Below are positions 8,448 through 17,746 of a DNA stretch of 64,000 bases, one piece after another. The stretch is from an uncultured Paracoccaceae bacterium (GTDB lineage Bacteria > Pseudomonadota > Alphaproteobacteria > Rhodobacterales > Rhodobacteraceae): the NCBI GenBank assembly GCA_943787785.1, contig CALSNT010000001.1, forward strand, positions 129,423 to 193,422, read 5' to 3'. Position 1 is the first letter of the stretch. Each line of letters opens with the position of its first letter. Made by a program: the position numbers and the translations under genes. Below the pieces are notes generated by a model that saw only the letters and a program-made list of their open reading frames with translations, ran no database searches and had not been told where the DNA came from.

Positions 8448-8944
8448 CCCCGTACGACTTTCAAAACGCCGACCATACCCAGCGCCAAGAGTGCCGCCAC
8501 CGTCACTGCCTCTAAGCCACCAAGGGTCCAAACGGCCACGGCTGGTGTGGCGCCAAGTGTTGCAACCGCCGCTGCGCGGGCTATCGCGTGCTCCGGTGCT
8601 ACAAGCCGCGCCGCCCACGCCGCCGCCGCCAGCAGCAGAACCGCAGCCCCGACGTTCAGCAACTGCGCAGCAATGACGGGATCAAGCCCCAAACGGATCA
8701 ATCCGGCGCTTGCGACAACATGCAGAAAGTTCGTGTACCCTTCGACCCGCTCTCCCAGGTTCCACACGAGCTCTCCGTGTTCGGCCAGATTGCGGGCGTA
8801 GCGCAGCGAGATGAACGTGTCGTCATGCACAAACAGACGATGCCGCCAAAGGTTCAGGGCAAAAAGCACCAGTCCGGCAACAAAGCCGATGGCATCCCAA
8901 GGCAACGCCTTTTCGCGCGGCGCAATCTTTGTGGAGTCGCTCAT
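8440..8944 (-). pseudogene. N-terminal part of the GT-C-type membrane glycosyltransferase-like gene
   Basis: This fragment supplies the first 168 codons, starting MSDSTKIAPREK, then a membrane helix and the motif DDTFISLRYARNLAEHGELV followed by GERVEGYTNF. This D-D-x-F/Y-I-S-x-RYARN signature, at the first periplasmic loop, is characteristic of GT-C-like polyprenyl-linked sugar transferases, in which the paired aspartates are catalytic. The frame runs into the insertion sequence at 8439, where it reads on for a short alien tail. With 5981-7038 it makes a 520-residue protein once the element is removed. Confidence 0.87.
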
Positions 8945-9024
8945 TAGGTTTGCCCGGTTGTCTCTGAATTCAAACCAATCACCGAAATTTGGTGGGAATG
9001 TGGTCAGATCTTAGCATTACGTAG

Positions 9025-10407
9025 TCATGCCACCGCGTCAAACACCGCCGTGAGAGCCGCCTCCAGCTTGTCAAACATCTCGGCCATTTGGGCCTCGGTC
9101 ATCACAAAGGGCGGGCAGAGCACGATGGACTGGCCCAGCGGGCGGCAGATCAGCCCGTGATCGGTGCAGGTGTTGGCAATCTTCTCAGAGATGTTGAGGT
9201 CTCCGGGGAAGGGCTTTTTGGTGGCTTTGTCCTGCACCGCTTCAAGCGCGCCCATCAGGCCACGCACCCGAACCTCGCCGATGTTCGGGTGTTGCGCGAT
9301 TTGAGCGAGGCCTGCTTCAAACAGCGGGATCAAGGCGCGGGCGGAGTGGATCAGTGGCGGGGCGTCGCTGTCGCCGTCGAGAATCACCTCGATGGCTTTC
9401 AGCGCGATGGCGCAGCCGACCGGGTGGCCGGAGGCGGTGAAACCGTGCGCGAATTCCTCGGCGTCCTCAACAGCGGTCTGCATCCGATCAGCGAGGTCGG
9501 GGCCAAGGATCACCGCGCCCATCGGGAACAGTCCGGCGGTCAGCGCCTTTGAGCTGATGATCCCGTCGGGGACGAAACCATAGCTTTCGCAGCCCCAGAC
9601 AGCGCCTGTGCGCCCGAAGCCGCAGATGACTTCGTCCGAGATCAGGGGAATCCCGTGTTTTTTCAGGATCGGCTGGATCGCTTGGAAGTAGCCTTCGGGC
9701 GGCGGGATTACCCCGCCTGCGCCCAAAACCGGTTCGGCGACGAATGCGGCAATGGTGTCGGCCGCCTCAGCGGCGATCATGTCTTCCAATTCGCGGGCCA
9801 GCCGAGCGGTAAACTCGGCCTCGGATTCTCCGTCGCGCCCTTCGCGCCAGTAATGCGGGCAAGTCAGGTGCAGGAAGCCGGGCAGCGGCAGGCCGAAGTC
9901 TTCGTTATAGGGTTTGCCGGTCATCGACGCGCTGACCGCCGTGACCCCGTGATAGCCGCCCTTGCGGGTGATGATCTTACGCCGCTTAGGCGCACCTTCG
10001 GCTCCGGCCAAAAACCACAGCATCTTGACCAGAGTGTCGTTCGCCTCAGAACCGGAGTTTGTGTAGAACACTTTCCCCCGCGCGAACGGAGACACCTCGA
10101 TCAGCTTTTCAGAAAGCATCACAGTCTGGTCACTCATACGGCCAAAGAAAGCGTGATAGCCGGGAAAGCGGTCGTACTGCGCCTTGGCGGCGGCGGCGAG
10201 GCCGGGGTGATCGAACCCGGCGACCATGTTCCACAGGCCAGAGTTCGCGTCCAGATATTCGCGCCCATGAACGTCGACCACGTAAGGGCCGTGCCCGTGT
10301 GTCAGAACCACCGCGCCGCGTTCCGCAACCGAGGGCAGATCGGTGAAGCCATAAAGGTTATGCGCGTCGGCGCGGCCTTCCCAGCTGTTGGCAGCGTGGT
10401 CTTTCAT
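9025..10407 (-). CDS. Class III aminotransferase, probably putrescine/polyamine:pyruvate type
   Basis: This 460-residue PLP enzyme belongs to the omega-aminotransferase group (COG0161). PLP contacts can be seen: NSGSEAND near residue 117, D258 in SDEV and the Schiff-base lysine K287 in ISSKALTAG. Relatives such as SpuC move an amino group from putrescine or another amine to pyruvate. GGAGGGA precedes the ATG. It is the last gene of the minus-strand array with two glutamine synthetase-like proteins, a glutamine amidotransferase and a FAD oxidase, which supports an amine substrate. The exact donor cannot be told from sequence. Confidence 0.85.
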   Translation of the reverse strand: MKDHAANSWEGRADAHNLYGFTDLPSVAERGAVVLTHGHGPYVVDVHGREYLDANSGLWNMVAGFDHPGLAAAAKAQYDRFPGYHAFFGRMSDQTVMLSEKLIEVSPFARGKVFYTNSGSEANDTLVKMLWFLAGAEGAPKRRKIITRKGGYHGVTAVSASMTGKPYNEDFGLPLPGFLHLTCPHYWREGRDGESEAEFTARLARELEDMIAAEAADTIAAFVAEPVLGAGGVIPPPEGYFQAIQPILKKHGIPLISDEVICGFGRTGAVWGCESYGFVPDGIISSKALTAGLFPMGAVILGPDLADRMQTAVEDAEEFAHGFTASGHPVGCAIALKAIEVILDGDSDAPPLIHSARALIPLFEAGLAQIAQHPNIGEVRVRGLMGALEAVQDKATKKPFPGDLNISEKIANTCTDHGLICRPLGQSIVLCPPFVMTEAQMAEMFDKLEAALTAVFDAVA

Positions 10408-10449
10408 GGGGTCCCTCCGAGGTCGTGTGGTCAGGGCAGGATTATCACA

Positions 10450-11748
10450 TCAGATCCCCAGCCGGTCGCGCAGGGAATACCAGCGCATGGCCAATGCCAG
10501 CAAGGGGGCGCGTGCGGCGGCTCCACCGGGGAATCGCATGGTTGGAAGACCAGCCAACAGGTCGAACCTGGTGGTGGTGCCCCTGATCGCCTCGGCCAGC
10601 ACCCGGCCCGCCATGACCGACAGCGCGACGCCGTGGCCGGAGTAGCCCGCCGCGCTAAGTACGGTGGGTGAGGGCCGCGCAAAATGCGGCAGCCGGTGGC
10701 TGGTGATCGCCAGAGTGCCACCCCAAGCGTGATCGATCCGAACTTCGGCAAGCTGCGGGTAAACCTGAGCCAATGCAGGGCGCACTTTGGCCGCGATGTC
10801 GTCGGGGAACCGATAGCCATAGCTTTCTCCGCCGCCAAACAGTAGCCGCTTATCCGGAGTCTGCCGCCAGTAGTTCACGACGAAGCGCGTGTCGTTGGCC
10901 GCGATATCTTCGGCTAGGGGTGCAGCGTCGCCGAGTGGTTCGGTCGCGACGATGTAGTTGTTGATCGGCATGACGCGGGCCGAAACCTTGGCGTCCAGAT
11001 CGCCGATGTATCCGTTGGTGGCCAGAATGACGGTTTCGGCTGTGATCCGGCCCTGCTCGGTCGTCACTACGTTCGGGCGGTTGGGGGTCAGCTTGGTGAC
11101 CAGTGTGCTTTCATATATCTGCGCCCCTACCGATGCGGCTGCCTGCGCCAGCCCAAAGGCCAGGCGCAGCGGGTGGACATGCCCCGCGCCGCGGTCCAGC
11201 ACGCCGCCCGCGTAGGCCTCGGTGCCGATCAACGCCGCCAGTTGCGCGCGATCCAGCGGCTCGATCTGCGAATAGTCATAGCGCTGCGCCAGCATCTCGG
11301 ACTCGTCCCGGGCTTCGCGCACCTCGCTATCGAACCGGCAGCAACGGGCGACGCCGTCGCGCCAGCTCGCATCAATGCCGTTATCGTCGATCATCCCGCG
11401 CAGCGTCGACTTCGCATCCTCGGCCAGATCCCACAGCGCCCGGGCAGGACCCGGGCCCAACCGCCGCTCAAGCCAGCTCTGCCCCTTGTTGAACCCACTC
11501 CCCACCTGTCCGCCATTGCGCCCGGAGGCGCCAAAGCCGACCCCATGTGCTTCGACCACCACGACATCCAGACCGGCTTGCGCCAGGTGCAAGGCTGCGC
11601 TGAGCCCTGTGTAACCCGCGCCGATGATGCAGACGTCTGCGCGGGTGTCGCCCCGCAGCGCGGGAAACCGGGGCAGCGGGGTCGAAGTGGCGGCGTACCA
11701 GCTGTCCGTAAAGATGCCGGGTTGTTCGTTGGCGAAGAGGAGGTTCAT
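10450..11748 (-). CDS. FAD-dependent oxidoreductase, gamma-glutamylputrescine oxidase-like
   Basis: The 432-residue protein is of the DAO family (PF01266). The Rossmann motif GAGYTG sits at residues 43-48 after DVCI, followed by the glycine-rich ASGRNGGQVGSG near residue 73 and a C-terminal SAAGYSGHG. This matches PuuB-type oxidases that oxidise the free amine of gamma-glutamyl-putrescine to an aldehyde and release ammonia and peroxide. Its start overlaps the stop of the upstream gene (ATGA), so the two are translationally coupled. The neighbouring PuuA-like synthetases would make its substrate. Confidence 0.85.
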   Translation of the reverse strand: MNLLFANEQPGIFTDSWYAATSTPLPRFPALRGDTRADVCIIGAGYTGLSAALHLAQAGLDVVVVEAHGVGFGASGRNGGQVGSGFNKGQSWLERRLGPGPARALWDLAEDAKSTLRGMIDDNGIDASWRDGVARCCRFDSEVREARDESEMLAQRYDYSQIEPLDRAQLAALIGTEAYAGGVLDRGAGHVHPLRLAFGLAQAAASVGAQIYESTLVTKLTPNRPNVVTTEQGRITAETVILATNGYIGDLDAKVSARVMPINNYIVATEPLGDAAPLAEDIAANDTRFVVNYWRQTPDKRLLFGGGESYGYRFPDDIAAKVRPALAQVYPQLAEVRIDHAWGGTLAITSHRLPHFARPSPTVLSAAGYSGHGVALSVMAGRVLAEAIRGTTTRFDLLAGLPTMRFPGGAAARAPLLALAMRWYSLRDRLGI

Positions 11749-12557
11749 GGGCTAATCTGCAGATGGATGTGATCGTCATGCCGTGCTGCGCGGCACCCCT
11801 GAAACCCGACGGTCGGTCCGGCGATATCCCATCGTTGCGCCAAATGCGGCTCAACAAATATCCGCGATGTCCGACCCGGAGGTTGGTTTTCGACCAACCA
11901 GCGCAACGCAAACTTGGTCCGCGTTTCATCCACAAGCAGGGCGCGATGCCATGGCTGCAGCCAGTCCCAGTCCCATCGTAGCGTCAGTCGATCGCCGCGC
12001 CCAGCACAAGGAACCTGCGCTGTGCCGGTGGGGTTCTCAAACGCGCCGTAGCCCAGCCGCGACCGAATTGTGCCGGGTGTATAAGTCCCGTCTGTCTGCA
12101 TGTAGTAGAATGCCAGATCCAGTTTGAGTCCGTCGTCGTGGCTGAGGTGGGGCAGTAGGGGAAATCCATTAAAGAACGGAAACCCAGCGTCCAGCGCCTG
12201 GGTTATTGTGCCGGGAAACCGCCGGTCCATCTCAACGGACAACCTGTTTGCGTGGGCAAAGAGGGTTGGAGTCACAAAAGTCCGGTTCATCGCGCATAAG
12301 GCGATGCTGGCAGCGACGACTTGACCTGGTGCGGCGCGGCATGGAATTGCAACGCGCCCCATCAAAGGCGCGGCGGCGCGCGCCGTGGTCCATAGTGCGC
12401 CGTAGGCCAGTAACAGTAGGATCGCAAACAACATCAAACGCCGCATGGTTCGCCGAAGGCGGCGTGTCAGCCAAAGGGCAAGCAGCCAAGCGACCCCACC
12501 GATCTGCGTGGTCATGGTCAACGCGACCACAATAACGAGGTGGAACAACAGTCCCAT
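11745..12557 (-). CDS. Membrane-anchored protein resembling a LAS-type zinc metallopeptidase
   Basis: This 270-residue protein has two hydrophobic segments near the start (about 3-30 and 42-58) and then an extracytoplasmic domain. H140 and D147 in LSHDDGLKLD and H263-x-H265 in ARHDDHIHLQ reproduce the H-x6-D ... H-x-H zinc pattern of LAS peptidases, such as the murein endopeptidase MepA and D-Ala-D-Ala peptidases. Cysteines at about 73, 88 and in the C-terminal part may form disulfides. I do not recognise a named family. It is embedded between the glutamine synthetase and oxidase genes, four bases from one and overlapping the other. Peptidase activity is inferred from motif spacing only. Confidence 0.6.
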   Translation of the reverse strand: MGLLFHLVIVVALTMTTQIGGVAWLLALWLTRRLRRTMRRLMLFAILLLLAYGALWTTARAAAPLMGRVAIPCRAAPGQVVAASIALCAMNRTFVTPTLFAHANRLSVEMDRRFPGTITQALDAGFPFFNGFPLLPHLSHDDGLKLDLAFYYMQTDGTYTPGTIRSRLGYGAFENPTGTAQVPCAGRGDRLTLRWDWDWLQPWHRALLVDETRTKFALRWLVENQPPGRTSRIFVEPHLAQRWDIAGPTVGFQGCRAARHDDHIHLQISP

Positions 12558-12560
12558 CCC

Positions 12561-13916
12561 CTAGACGTTCAACAACAGATGCTCACGCTCCCACGGAGAG
12601 ATCACCTGCAGAAACGCCTTGTGTTCCATGCGTTTCAGTGCGGCGTAGGTGGCGGCGAACTCTGGTCCCAGCACGTCATGGAGCGCTGTGGCATTGGCGA
12701 AAATATCGACGGCGTCACCAAGCCCACTGGGGATATCGGCGGCATTGGTATAGGCGTCGCCTCGGAATTCCGGGGATGGGTCCCGGGCTTCCGTCAAGCC
12801 CAACAATCCGCAGGCCAGTGAGGCGGCGATGCCCAGGTATGGGTTGCAGTCCATGCCTGCCAACCGGTTCTCGACCCGCCGTGCGGCGGGGCCCGAGATT
12901 GGAACGCGCAATCCCGTGGTGCGGTTGTCGCGACCCCACTCGAGGTTAATCGGGGCGGCGAAATCGGGGACGTAGCGGCGATAGCTGTTCACGTAGGGGG
13001 CCAGAACAGCAATCGCGCTGGGCAGGTGCTTCTGCATCCCAGCGATAAAATGCAGAAAGGCGGGCGTTTCGGACCCGTCGGGGTTCGAGAAAATGTTCTG
13101 CCCGGTCTTTGCGTTCACGACCGAATGGTGGATGTGCATCGCCGAGCCCGGTTCGTCCTGAATTGGCTTTGCCATAAAGGTGGCCATGCAGCCGTGGCGC
13201 AGGGCGGCCTCTCGGATCATGCGTTTGAAGAAAAAGATTTCATCAGCAAGACGCACTGGATCGCCGTGGCGCAGGTTCAGTTCAATCTGGCCAGCGCCGC
13301 CTTCCTGCAGAATGCCGTCGATTTCGAGGCCTTGCGCTTCGGCAAAATCATAGATGTCGTCGATGACGGGGCCGTATTCGTCCACCGCACTGAGGGAATA
13401 GGCCTGCCGCGCTGCCGCCGGGCGGCCAGTGCGTCCGATGGGCGGTTCGATGGGCATGTTGGGGTCGACGTTGGGCGCGACGAGGAAGAACTCCATTTCC
13501 GGCGCAACCACCGGCTGCCAGCCGCGCCGGGCGTATTGGTCCACCACGCGGGCCAGCACGTTGCGCGGCGCAACGGGCATCGGCTCACCCGATTGCAGGA
13601 CGACATCGTGAATCACCTGGATCGTCCAGTCTGCTGTCCATGGGGCAGCAGTGGCAGTGGACAGGTCGGGGCGCAGGACCATGTCTGGTTCGGTCCAGTC
13701 GTTGCCCTCCAGATCGACCCAATCGCCGGTGATCGTCTGCAGGAAGATGGAATTGGGCAGATAGAATTGTTTCTGCTGGGAAAACTTGCTGGCGGGCATG
13801 GCCTTGCCCCTCGCGACCCCGGCAATGTCGGCGACCAGGCACTCAACTTCGTCCAGCCGCTTGCTATCCAGGTAGGCGCGCGTCGCGTCGGGGAATTGAT
13901 CTTGCCAGTCAGCCAT
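12561..13916 (-). CDS. Glutamine synthetase family protein, gamma-glutamylputrescine synthetase-like
   Basis: The 451-residue protein has the glutamine synthetase catalytic fold: SAMHIHHSV (glutamate/metal region), NRTTGLRVP and the C-terminal VENRLAGMDCNPYLGIAAS. It lacks the adenylylation loop of GlnA, as in PuuA-type enzymes that glutamylate putrescine with ATP. The start is placed at 13916 (MADWQDQFPDATRAYLD), where family similarity begins; the frame is open 42 codons further. This gives an 8-base overlap with the amidotransferase gene upstream. It is one of two such synthetases in this cluster. Confidence 0.85.
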   Translation of the reverse strand: MADWQDQFPDATRAYLDSKRLDEVECLVADIAGVARGKAMPASKFSQQKQFYLPNSIFLQTITGDWVDLEGNDWTEPDMVLRPDLSTATAAPWTADWTIQVIHDVVLQSGEPMPVAPRNVLARVVDQYARRGWQPVVAPEMEFFLVAPNVDPNMPIEPPIGRTGRPAAARQAYSLSAVDEYGPVIDDIYDFAEAQGLEIDGILQEGGAGQIELNLRHGDPVRLADEIFFFKRMIREAALRHGCMATFMAKPIQDEPGSAMHIHHSVVNAKTGQNIFSNPDGSETPAFLHFIAGMQKHLPSAIAVLAPYVNSYRRYVPDFAAPINLEWGRDNRTTGLRVPISGPAARRVENRLAGMDCNPYLGIAASLACGLLGLTEARDPSPEFRGDAYTNAADIPSGLGDAVDIFANATALHDVLGPEFAATYAALKRMEHKAFLQVISPWEREHLLLNV

Positions 13917-14595
13917 CGGGAGAGCCTTTTTTGAAGAACGCCGCGATTTTGGCAGCGAATATGGCGTTGTCGATACCAAGGCCCTGCGCGGCACGTGCTG
14001 CAGTGAGGATATCGACAGGCACGAGACCGGGGCCGCGCGCATCGATCAGCAGGGAAAACGGAGCTTCGCCGTACTCCGGATGGGGCTGGACCGAAAAGGC
14101 GCGGTCATCATAGACCAGCGCAGCATACTCGCAAAAGTCGTTTCCAGCCAGTTTTTTGGCACCCTCCGGCAACGCAGTGACCTGATCCTGGTGCCAGGCG
14201 TTGGCGTGCAGCGTTGTGCCGCCCCAGTCGTATTCGGTGCGCCCGACAGCCCAACCGTGCGCGAATTTCTCAACCCGACCGCCGAGGGCCTGAGCGATGA
14301 TCTGATGCCCGAAGCAGATGCCAACCATGCGGCGGCGAACTGCGTAGCAGTCGCGGATGAATCGCTCTAACGGCGGAATCCAGGGATGATCTTCGTAAGC
14401 GCCGTGCCTAGAGCCGGTGAGGAGCCATCCGTCAGCCGAATGGATGTCCTGCGGAAACTGGCTGTCGACCACATTCCAGGTCGAAAAAGTGAAGCCGTAC
14501 CCGTCCAGAAGACGCGCGAAGAAAGCATCGTAGTCGCCGAACTCCGGTTGCAGTTCGTCCGGAGCGTGGCCGGTTATGAGGATGCCAATGTGCAT
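13909..14595 (-). CDS. Type 1 glutamine amidotransferase (GMP synthase-like)
   Basis: This 228-residue single-domain class I glutamine amidotransferase (COG0518 type) has the nucleophile C94 in GICFGHQ and the H172/E174 pair in VQPHPEY. As a stand-alone domain it would hydrolyse a gamma-glutamyl amide. In context it may release a gamma-glutamyl group from a pathway intermediate, the job done by the unrelated-looking PuuD in E. coli, or supply glutamate. It overlaps the next synthetase start by eight bases and begins 57 bases after the stop of the other synthetase. Confidence 0.82.
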   Translation of the reverse strand: MHIGILITGHAPDELQPEFGDYDAFFARLLDGYGFTFSTWNVVDSQFPQDIHSADGWLLTGSRHGAYEDHPWIPPLERFIRDCYAVRRRMVGICFGHQIIAQALGGRVEKFAHGWAVGRTEYDWGGTTLHANAWHQDQVTALPEGAKKLAGNDFCEYAALVYDDRAFSVQPHPEYGEAPFSLLIDARGPGLVPVDILTAARAAQGLGIDNAIFAAKIAAFFKKGSPDG

Positions 14596-14652
14596 GAGGC
14601 TCGGGTGCGATCCGTCAGGGTTGTGCGACGCTATCCCGGCGCGATGGGGCGG

Positions 14653-15972
14653 TCAAACCTGAGTCAGCGTGAGGGCGCGTTGCTGGTCCGATGAAAGCGT
14701 CGGCCAGAGAGCCAGTTCCTGTCGCTTGGTCATTATGAAGTTGCGGATCAGGTCGGGTGGAAGGAATCTTTTTGCCTGGGCACTGTCCTCGAACAGATTG
14801 ATTGCGCTGGAAAAATCTTCAGGGATCGAGGGGCGATCTTTGGCGTAGGCATTACCTTCTGTCGGGGCCGGTGGCTTGGCCGCGTCTTCGATACCGGACA
14901 GAGCTGCGCCCAGTATCGCGGCCAATAGCAGATAAGGATTGGCGTCCCCACCCGCGACCCGATGCTCGATCCGGCGCGATTTGGGTGACCCGCCGGGGAT
15001 GCGTACCGCGACGGTGCGGTTGTCATAGCCCCAGGCGACGGCAGTGGGGGCGTGGGCTTCGTCAACGAAACGGTCATAGCTGTTGGTAAAGGGGGCGAAG
15101 ATCAGGGTCGAGGCGGGCATCGCGGCGAGGCATCCGGCGACAGACTGGCGGAGCATCTCACTGCCTGTTTCGCCGTCGTCAAAGAGGTTGCGGTCGCTTT
15201 TCTGATCCCAAAGCGAAAAATGCACGTGAAGGCCTGTGCCGGTCTGCTCTGCAAAGGGTTTGGGCGCGAACGTTGCGGTGGCACCGTGCTTGCGCGCCAG
15301 CCCCTCGGTCAGCATCCGGAACAGCCAGGCAGAGTCGGCGACCGCCAGCGGATCGGTGTGGGTAAGAGTGACCTCGAATTGGCCAGCCCCGGCCTCGGAG
15401 ATCGCATCACCGATGTCGAGGCCCATCGCCTCGGCTCCGGCGTAAAGGTCGTTGAAAAAGGCTTCGGCCTCGTCCAGCGCCGTTACCGAGAGGGTGTTGC
15501 CGCCGGGGCGGCCTGACCACAGCGGTACGAGTTCGGGCGTGGTAGCGGAGAGGAGGTAGAATTCCATCTCGAACGCCGCCTCGACACGCCAGCCATTTGC
15601 GGCATAGCGGTCGACAACGGCAGAAAGCGCGTGGCGCGGGTCGCCCTCGAATGTGCGGCCATCGTCGTGATGGAGGGTCATTGGCAACAGTGCGGCAGGC
15701 TGGGCAAGCCAGGGCATCAGTATCGGACCACGTTCGGTCGGGCGAAGCACACCATCGGCGTCACCGCTGGCGAAAACCAGCGGGCTGCCTTCGATGTCAG
15801 CGCCTTTGAGGTCGAGATTCAGCGCTGAGAAGGGGAAGCGGGCCGAAGCTGCCTTTTCGGCACTGATCCTGCCGAAACGCTTGCCCCGCGCCCGCCCATT
15901 GAGGTCGCAGATCGCCAGCCGCAGCGACTGCACATCCGGATGCGCGTCCATCCAGTCGTCCAAACCGCTCAT
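14653..15972 (-). CDS. Second glutamine synthetase family protein
   Basis: The 439-residue protein starts at 15972 (MSGLDDWMDAHPDVQSLRL), where an ATGA overlap couples it to the upstream permease; longer upstream reading is out of character. It contains GTGLHVHFSL, DNRTVAVRIPGGS and RIEHRVAGGDANPYLLLAA, the same catalytic blocks as the neighbouring synthetase but clearly diverged. Two PuuA-like enzymes in one operon imply different amines or different steps. Direct coupling to the ABC permease genes ties ligand uptake to glutamylation. Confidence 0.85.
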   Translation of the reverse strand: MSGLDDWMDAHPDVQSLRLAICDLNGRARGKRFGRISAEKAASARFPFSALNLDLKGADIEGSPLVFASGDADGVLRPTERGPILMPWLAQPAALLPMTLHHDDGRTFEGDPRHALSAVVDRYAANGWRVEAAFEMEFYLLSATTPELVPLWSGRPGGNTLSVTALDEAEAFFNDLYAGAEAMGLDIGDAISEAGAGQFEVTLTHTDPLAVADSAWLFRMLTEGLARKHGATATFAPKPFAEQTGTGLHVHFSLWDQKSDRNLFDDGETGSEMLRQSVAGCLAAMPASTLIFAPFTNSYDRFVDEAHAPTAVAWGYDNRTVAVRIPGGSPKSRRIEHRVAGGDANPYLLLAAILGAALSGIEDAAKPPAPTEGNAYAKDRPSIPEDFSSAINLFEDSAQAKRFLPPDLIRNFIMTKRQELALWPTLSSDQQRALTLTQV

Positions 15973-16769
15973 CTGATCAGCTGTGGGCGATAACGGATGC
16001 GCCGGACCACACCGGGTCGGTGGCGGTTCAGCCACCGGTTCATCAACCCGAACAATCCGACCAGAAGCAGTGTGAACACGATGAAATAGCCTGCAAGGAT
16101 CGGGTAGGGGATGAATGGGTTGAATGTCTTGTCGGCAAAGTAATTCGCGTAATAAAGCGCGTCGCCGCGCTGTTGCCATGCCGGGAAGCTGGAAAAGAAC
16201 ACCAGCGTGGTGGCGTGGAACAGGAAGATTGCCTCGTTGGTATAGGCAGGCCATGCGAGGCGCAGCATCGTCGGCCAGATCACCCGGCGAAACCTTGTCC
16301 AGCCGGTCATGCCATAGGCGTTCGCCGCCTCGACGTCACCGCTGGGCACAGATTGCAGGGCGCCATAGAACATCTCGGCTGAATAGGCGGTGGTGTTCAG
16401 GATCAGAACCACAAGCGCGCCGGCCTGTGCGGCAGTCAGCCATGGCAAGATGCCCGCCTGCTTGAATTCGAGGAAGATGAAATAGGCCAGGAAGAACTGG
16501 ATGAACAATGGCGAACCGCGAAATACAAGGATGTACCACTCCGCCGGTTTGCGTAGCCAGGGCAGGGGCGACGCTTTGGCAAGCCCCATCGCCTGGCTGA
16601 GGAAGAAACCGAATCCCAGTGCGAGTATCGCAAAATAGAGGTTCCAGATGAGACCGGACCCGATCAGCGTGAACTGCTGGCAAAGTGTGAAATCCTCGCG
16701 CGGCAATAACCGTTCGCCGATCCCGATCGAGCGCAGACCGTAGGCCTGAATGGTCTCCAAGCAACTCAT
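15969..16769 (-). CDS. ABC transporter permease, polar amino acid/opine type (HisM-like)
   Basis: This 266-residue inner-membrane permease of the His/Glu/Gln/Arg/opine family carries the cytoplasmic EAA-like loop GDVEAANAYGMTGWTRFRRV that contacts the ATPase. Several hydrophobic segments are visible. The start at 16769 (MSCLETIQAYGLRSIG) gives an ATGA overlap with the upstream permease, and its stop overlaps the next synthetase start in the same way. It would form a heterodimeric channel with the 16766-17602 product. Confidence 0.88.
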   Translation of the reverse strand: MSCLETIQAYGLRSIGIGERLLPREDFTLCQQFTLIGSGLIWNLYFAILALGFGFFLSQAMGLAKASPLPWLRKPAEWYILVFRGSPLFIQFFLAYFIFLEFKQAGILPWLTAAQAGALVVLILNTTAYSAEMFYGALQSVPSGDVEAANAYGMTGWTRFRRVIWPTMLRLAWPAYTNEAIFLFHATTLVFFSSFPAWQQRGDALYYANYFADKTFNPFIPYPILAGYFIVFTLLLVGLFGLMNRWLNRHRPGVVRRIRYRPQLIR

Positions 16770-17602
16770 GCCAGAGCCGCCTTGATTGGACGTCCTCGGG
16801 ACAGTTGCCGCGTTAAGCGCGCGAGCGCAAACTCTGAGAGTTTGGTGAAGGCCAGATAGAAGATTAACAAACCGAGGAAATACCACAGCCTCCAGTCGCC
16901 ATGCGGGTAGCTGGTGAATTTTTCTGTCTTGGTGCCACCCAGTTCGCGCGCCCAATAGACGATATCTTCGACACCCAGAAGGAATAGCAGTGGAGTGGCC
17001 TTGATAAGAATCATCCAGAGGTTGGATAGACCCGGCAGAGCATAGATCCACATTTGAGGGACAAGAATGCGCCAGAACGCGCGCCGCTTGGTCATGCCAA
17101 AAGCGTGGGCCGCTTCGACTTGGCTGTCAGGCACCGACCACATGGCTCCATAGAGGACGTTGGCGGCGAAGGCCCCGAAAACAATGGCGAAAGTCACGAC
17201 GGCGAGAAAGAAGCCATAGACCTCGTGCATCCATTGCGGCGACGAGGAAAGCGGCAGCTTGGCGGCGTCGCAGACCCGGAAGTCATTGCCCTGCCAAATC
17301 GGTTCGGTCCAGCCGGGGCAGGTGATCTGATGCCGGGTCCATTCCAGACCCTGATCAAGCGCGATGACGAAGAACAGGAAGAAGGCGATATCGGGGACGC
17401 CGCGAACGACCGCGATATAGGCTTTGCCCAGCCAGCGCAGTAGCGCGATGTCTGACCGCGCTGCGACCGCCCCGCCAAAGCCAAAGGTAAGCGCGGTTGG
17501 GGCGGTGATGGCAAGCAGGGCGAGGACGGTCAGGAACGACCACCACAGGCCCATGTGCTTGCCCGTGGTCAGATAACACAGAAGCCAGCGGACAGAGCCC
17601 AA
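16766..17602 (-). CDS. ABC transporter permease, polar amino acid type (HisQ-like), unusual start
   Basis: A 278-residue permease with the loop QVEAAHAFGMTKRRAFWRIL and a long periplasmic insertion rich in charged residues (about 95-130). The annotated start is a TTG at 17602. Between the in-frame stop at 17669-17671 and this TTG there is no ATG or GTG, yet the codons just before it read IFSFCADPDT and look like the natural beginning of this permease type. The ATC at 17630-17632, with GCGAGG a few bases before it, may be where translation really starts. Function is clear, but the N-terminus is uncertain. Confidence 0.82.
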   Translation of the reverse strand: MGSVRWLLCYLTTGKHMGLWWSFLTVLALLAITAPTALTFGFGGAVAARSDIALLRWLGKAYIAVVRGVPDIAFFLFFVIALDQGLEWTRHQITCPGWTEPIWQGNDFRVCDAAKLPLSSSPQWMHEVYGFFLAVVTFAIVFGAFAANVLYGAMWSVPDSQVEAAHAFGMTKRRAFWRILVPQMWIYALPGLSNLWMILIKATPLLFLLGVEDIVYWARELGGTKTEKFTSYPHGDWRLWYFLGLLIFYLAFTKLSEFALARLTRQLSRGRPIKAALA

Positions 17603-17746
17603 CGTGTCCGGATCAGCACAGAACGAGAAGATGGCAAGCCTCGCAGCATCGGGGATGGAGTTGCAGGGCTAACCGATCGAGCGCAGGATGGAAGCGCGTC
17701 GTTGCGTCAATGCGGACACAGTCTTTCGCGCGCGCTTCAACCACTT

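Noticed and set aside
9655-10671. 338-codon plus-strand frame opposite the aminotransferase and oxidase
   Set aside because: It spans two genes on the other strand, and its sequence is the usual basic/Gly-rich shadow pattern.
13026-13934. 302-codon plus-strand frame opposite the glutamine synthetase
   Set aside because: Shadow of a well-supported catalytic domain on the minus strand.
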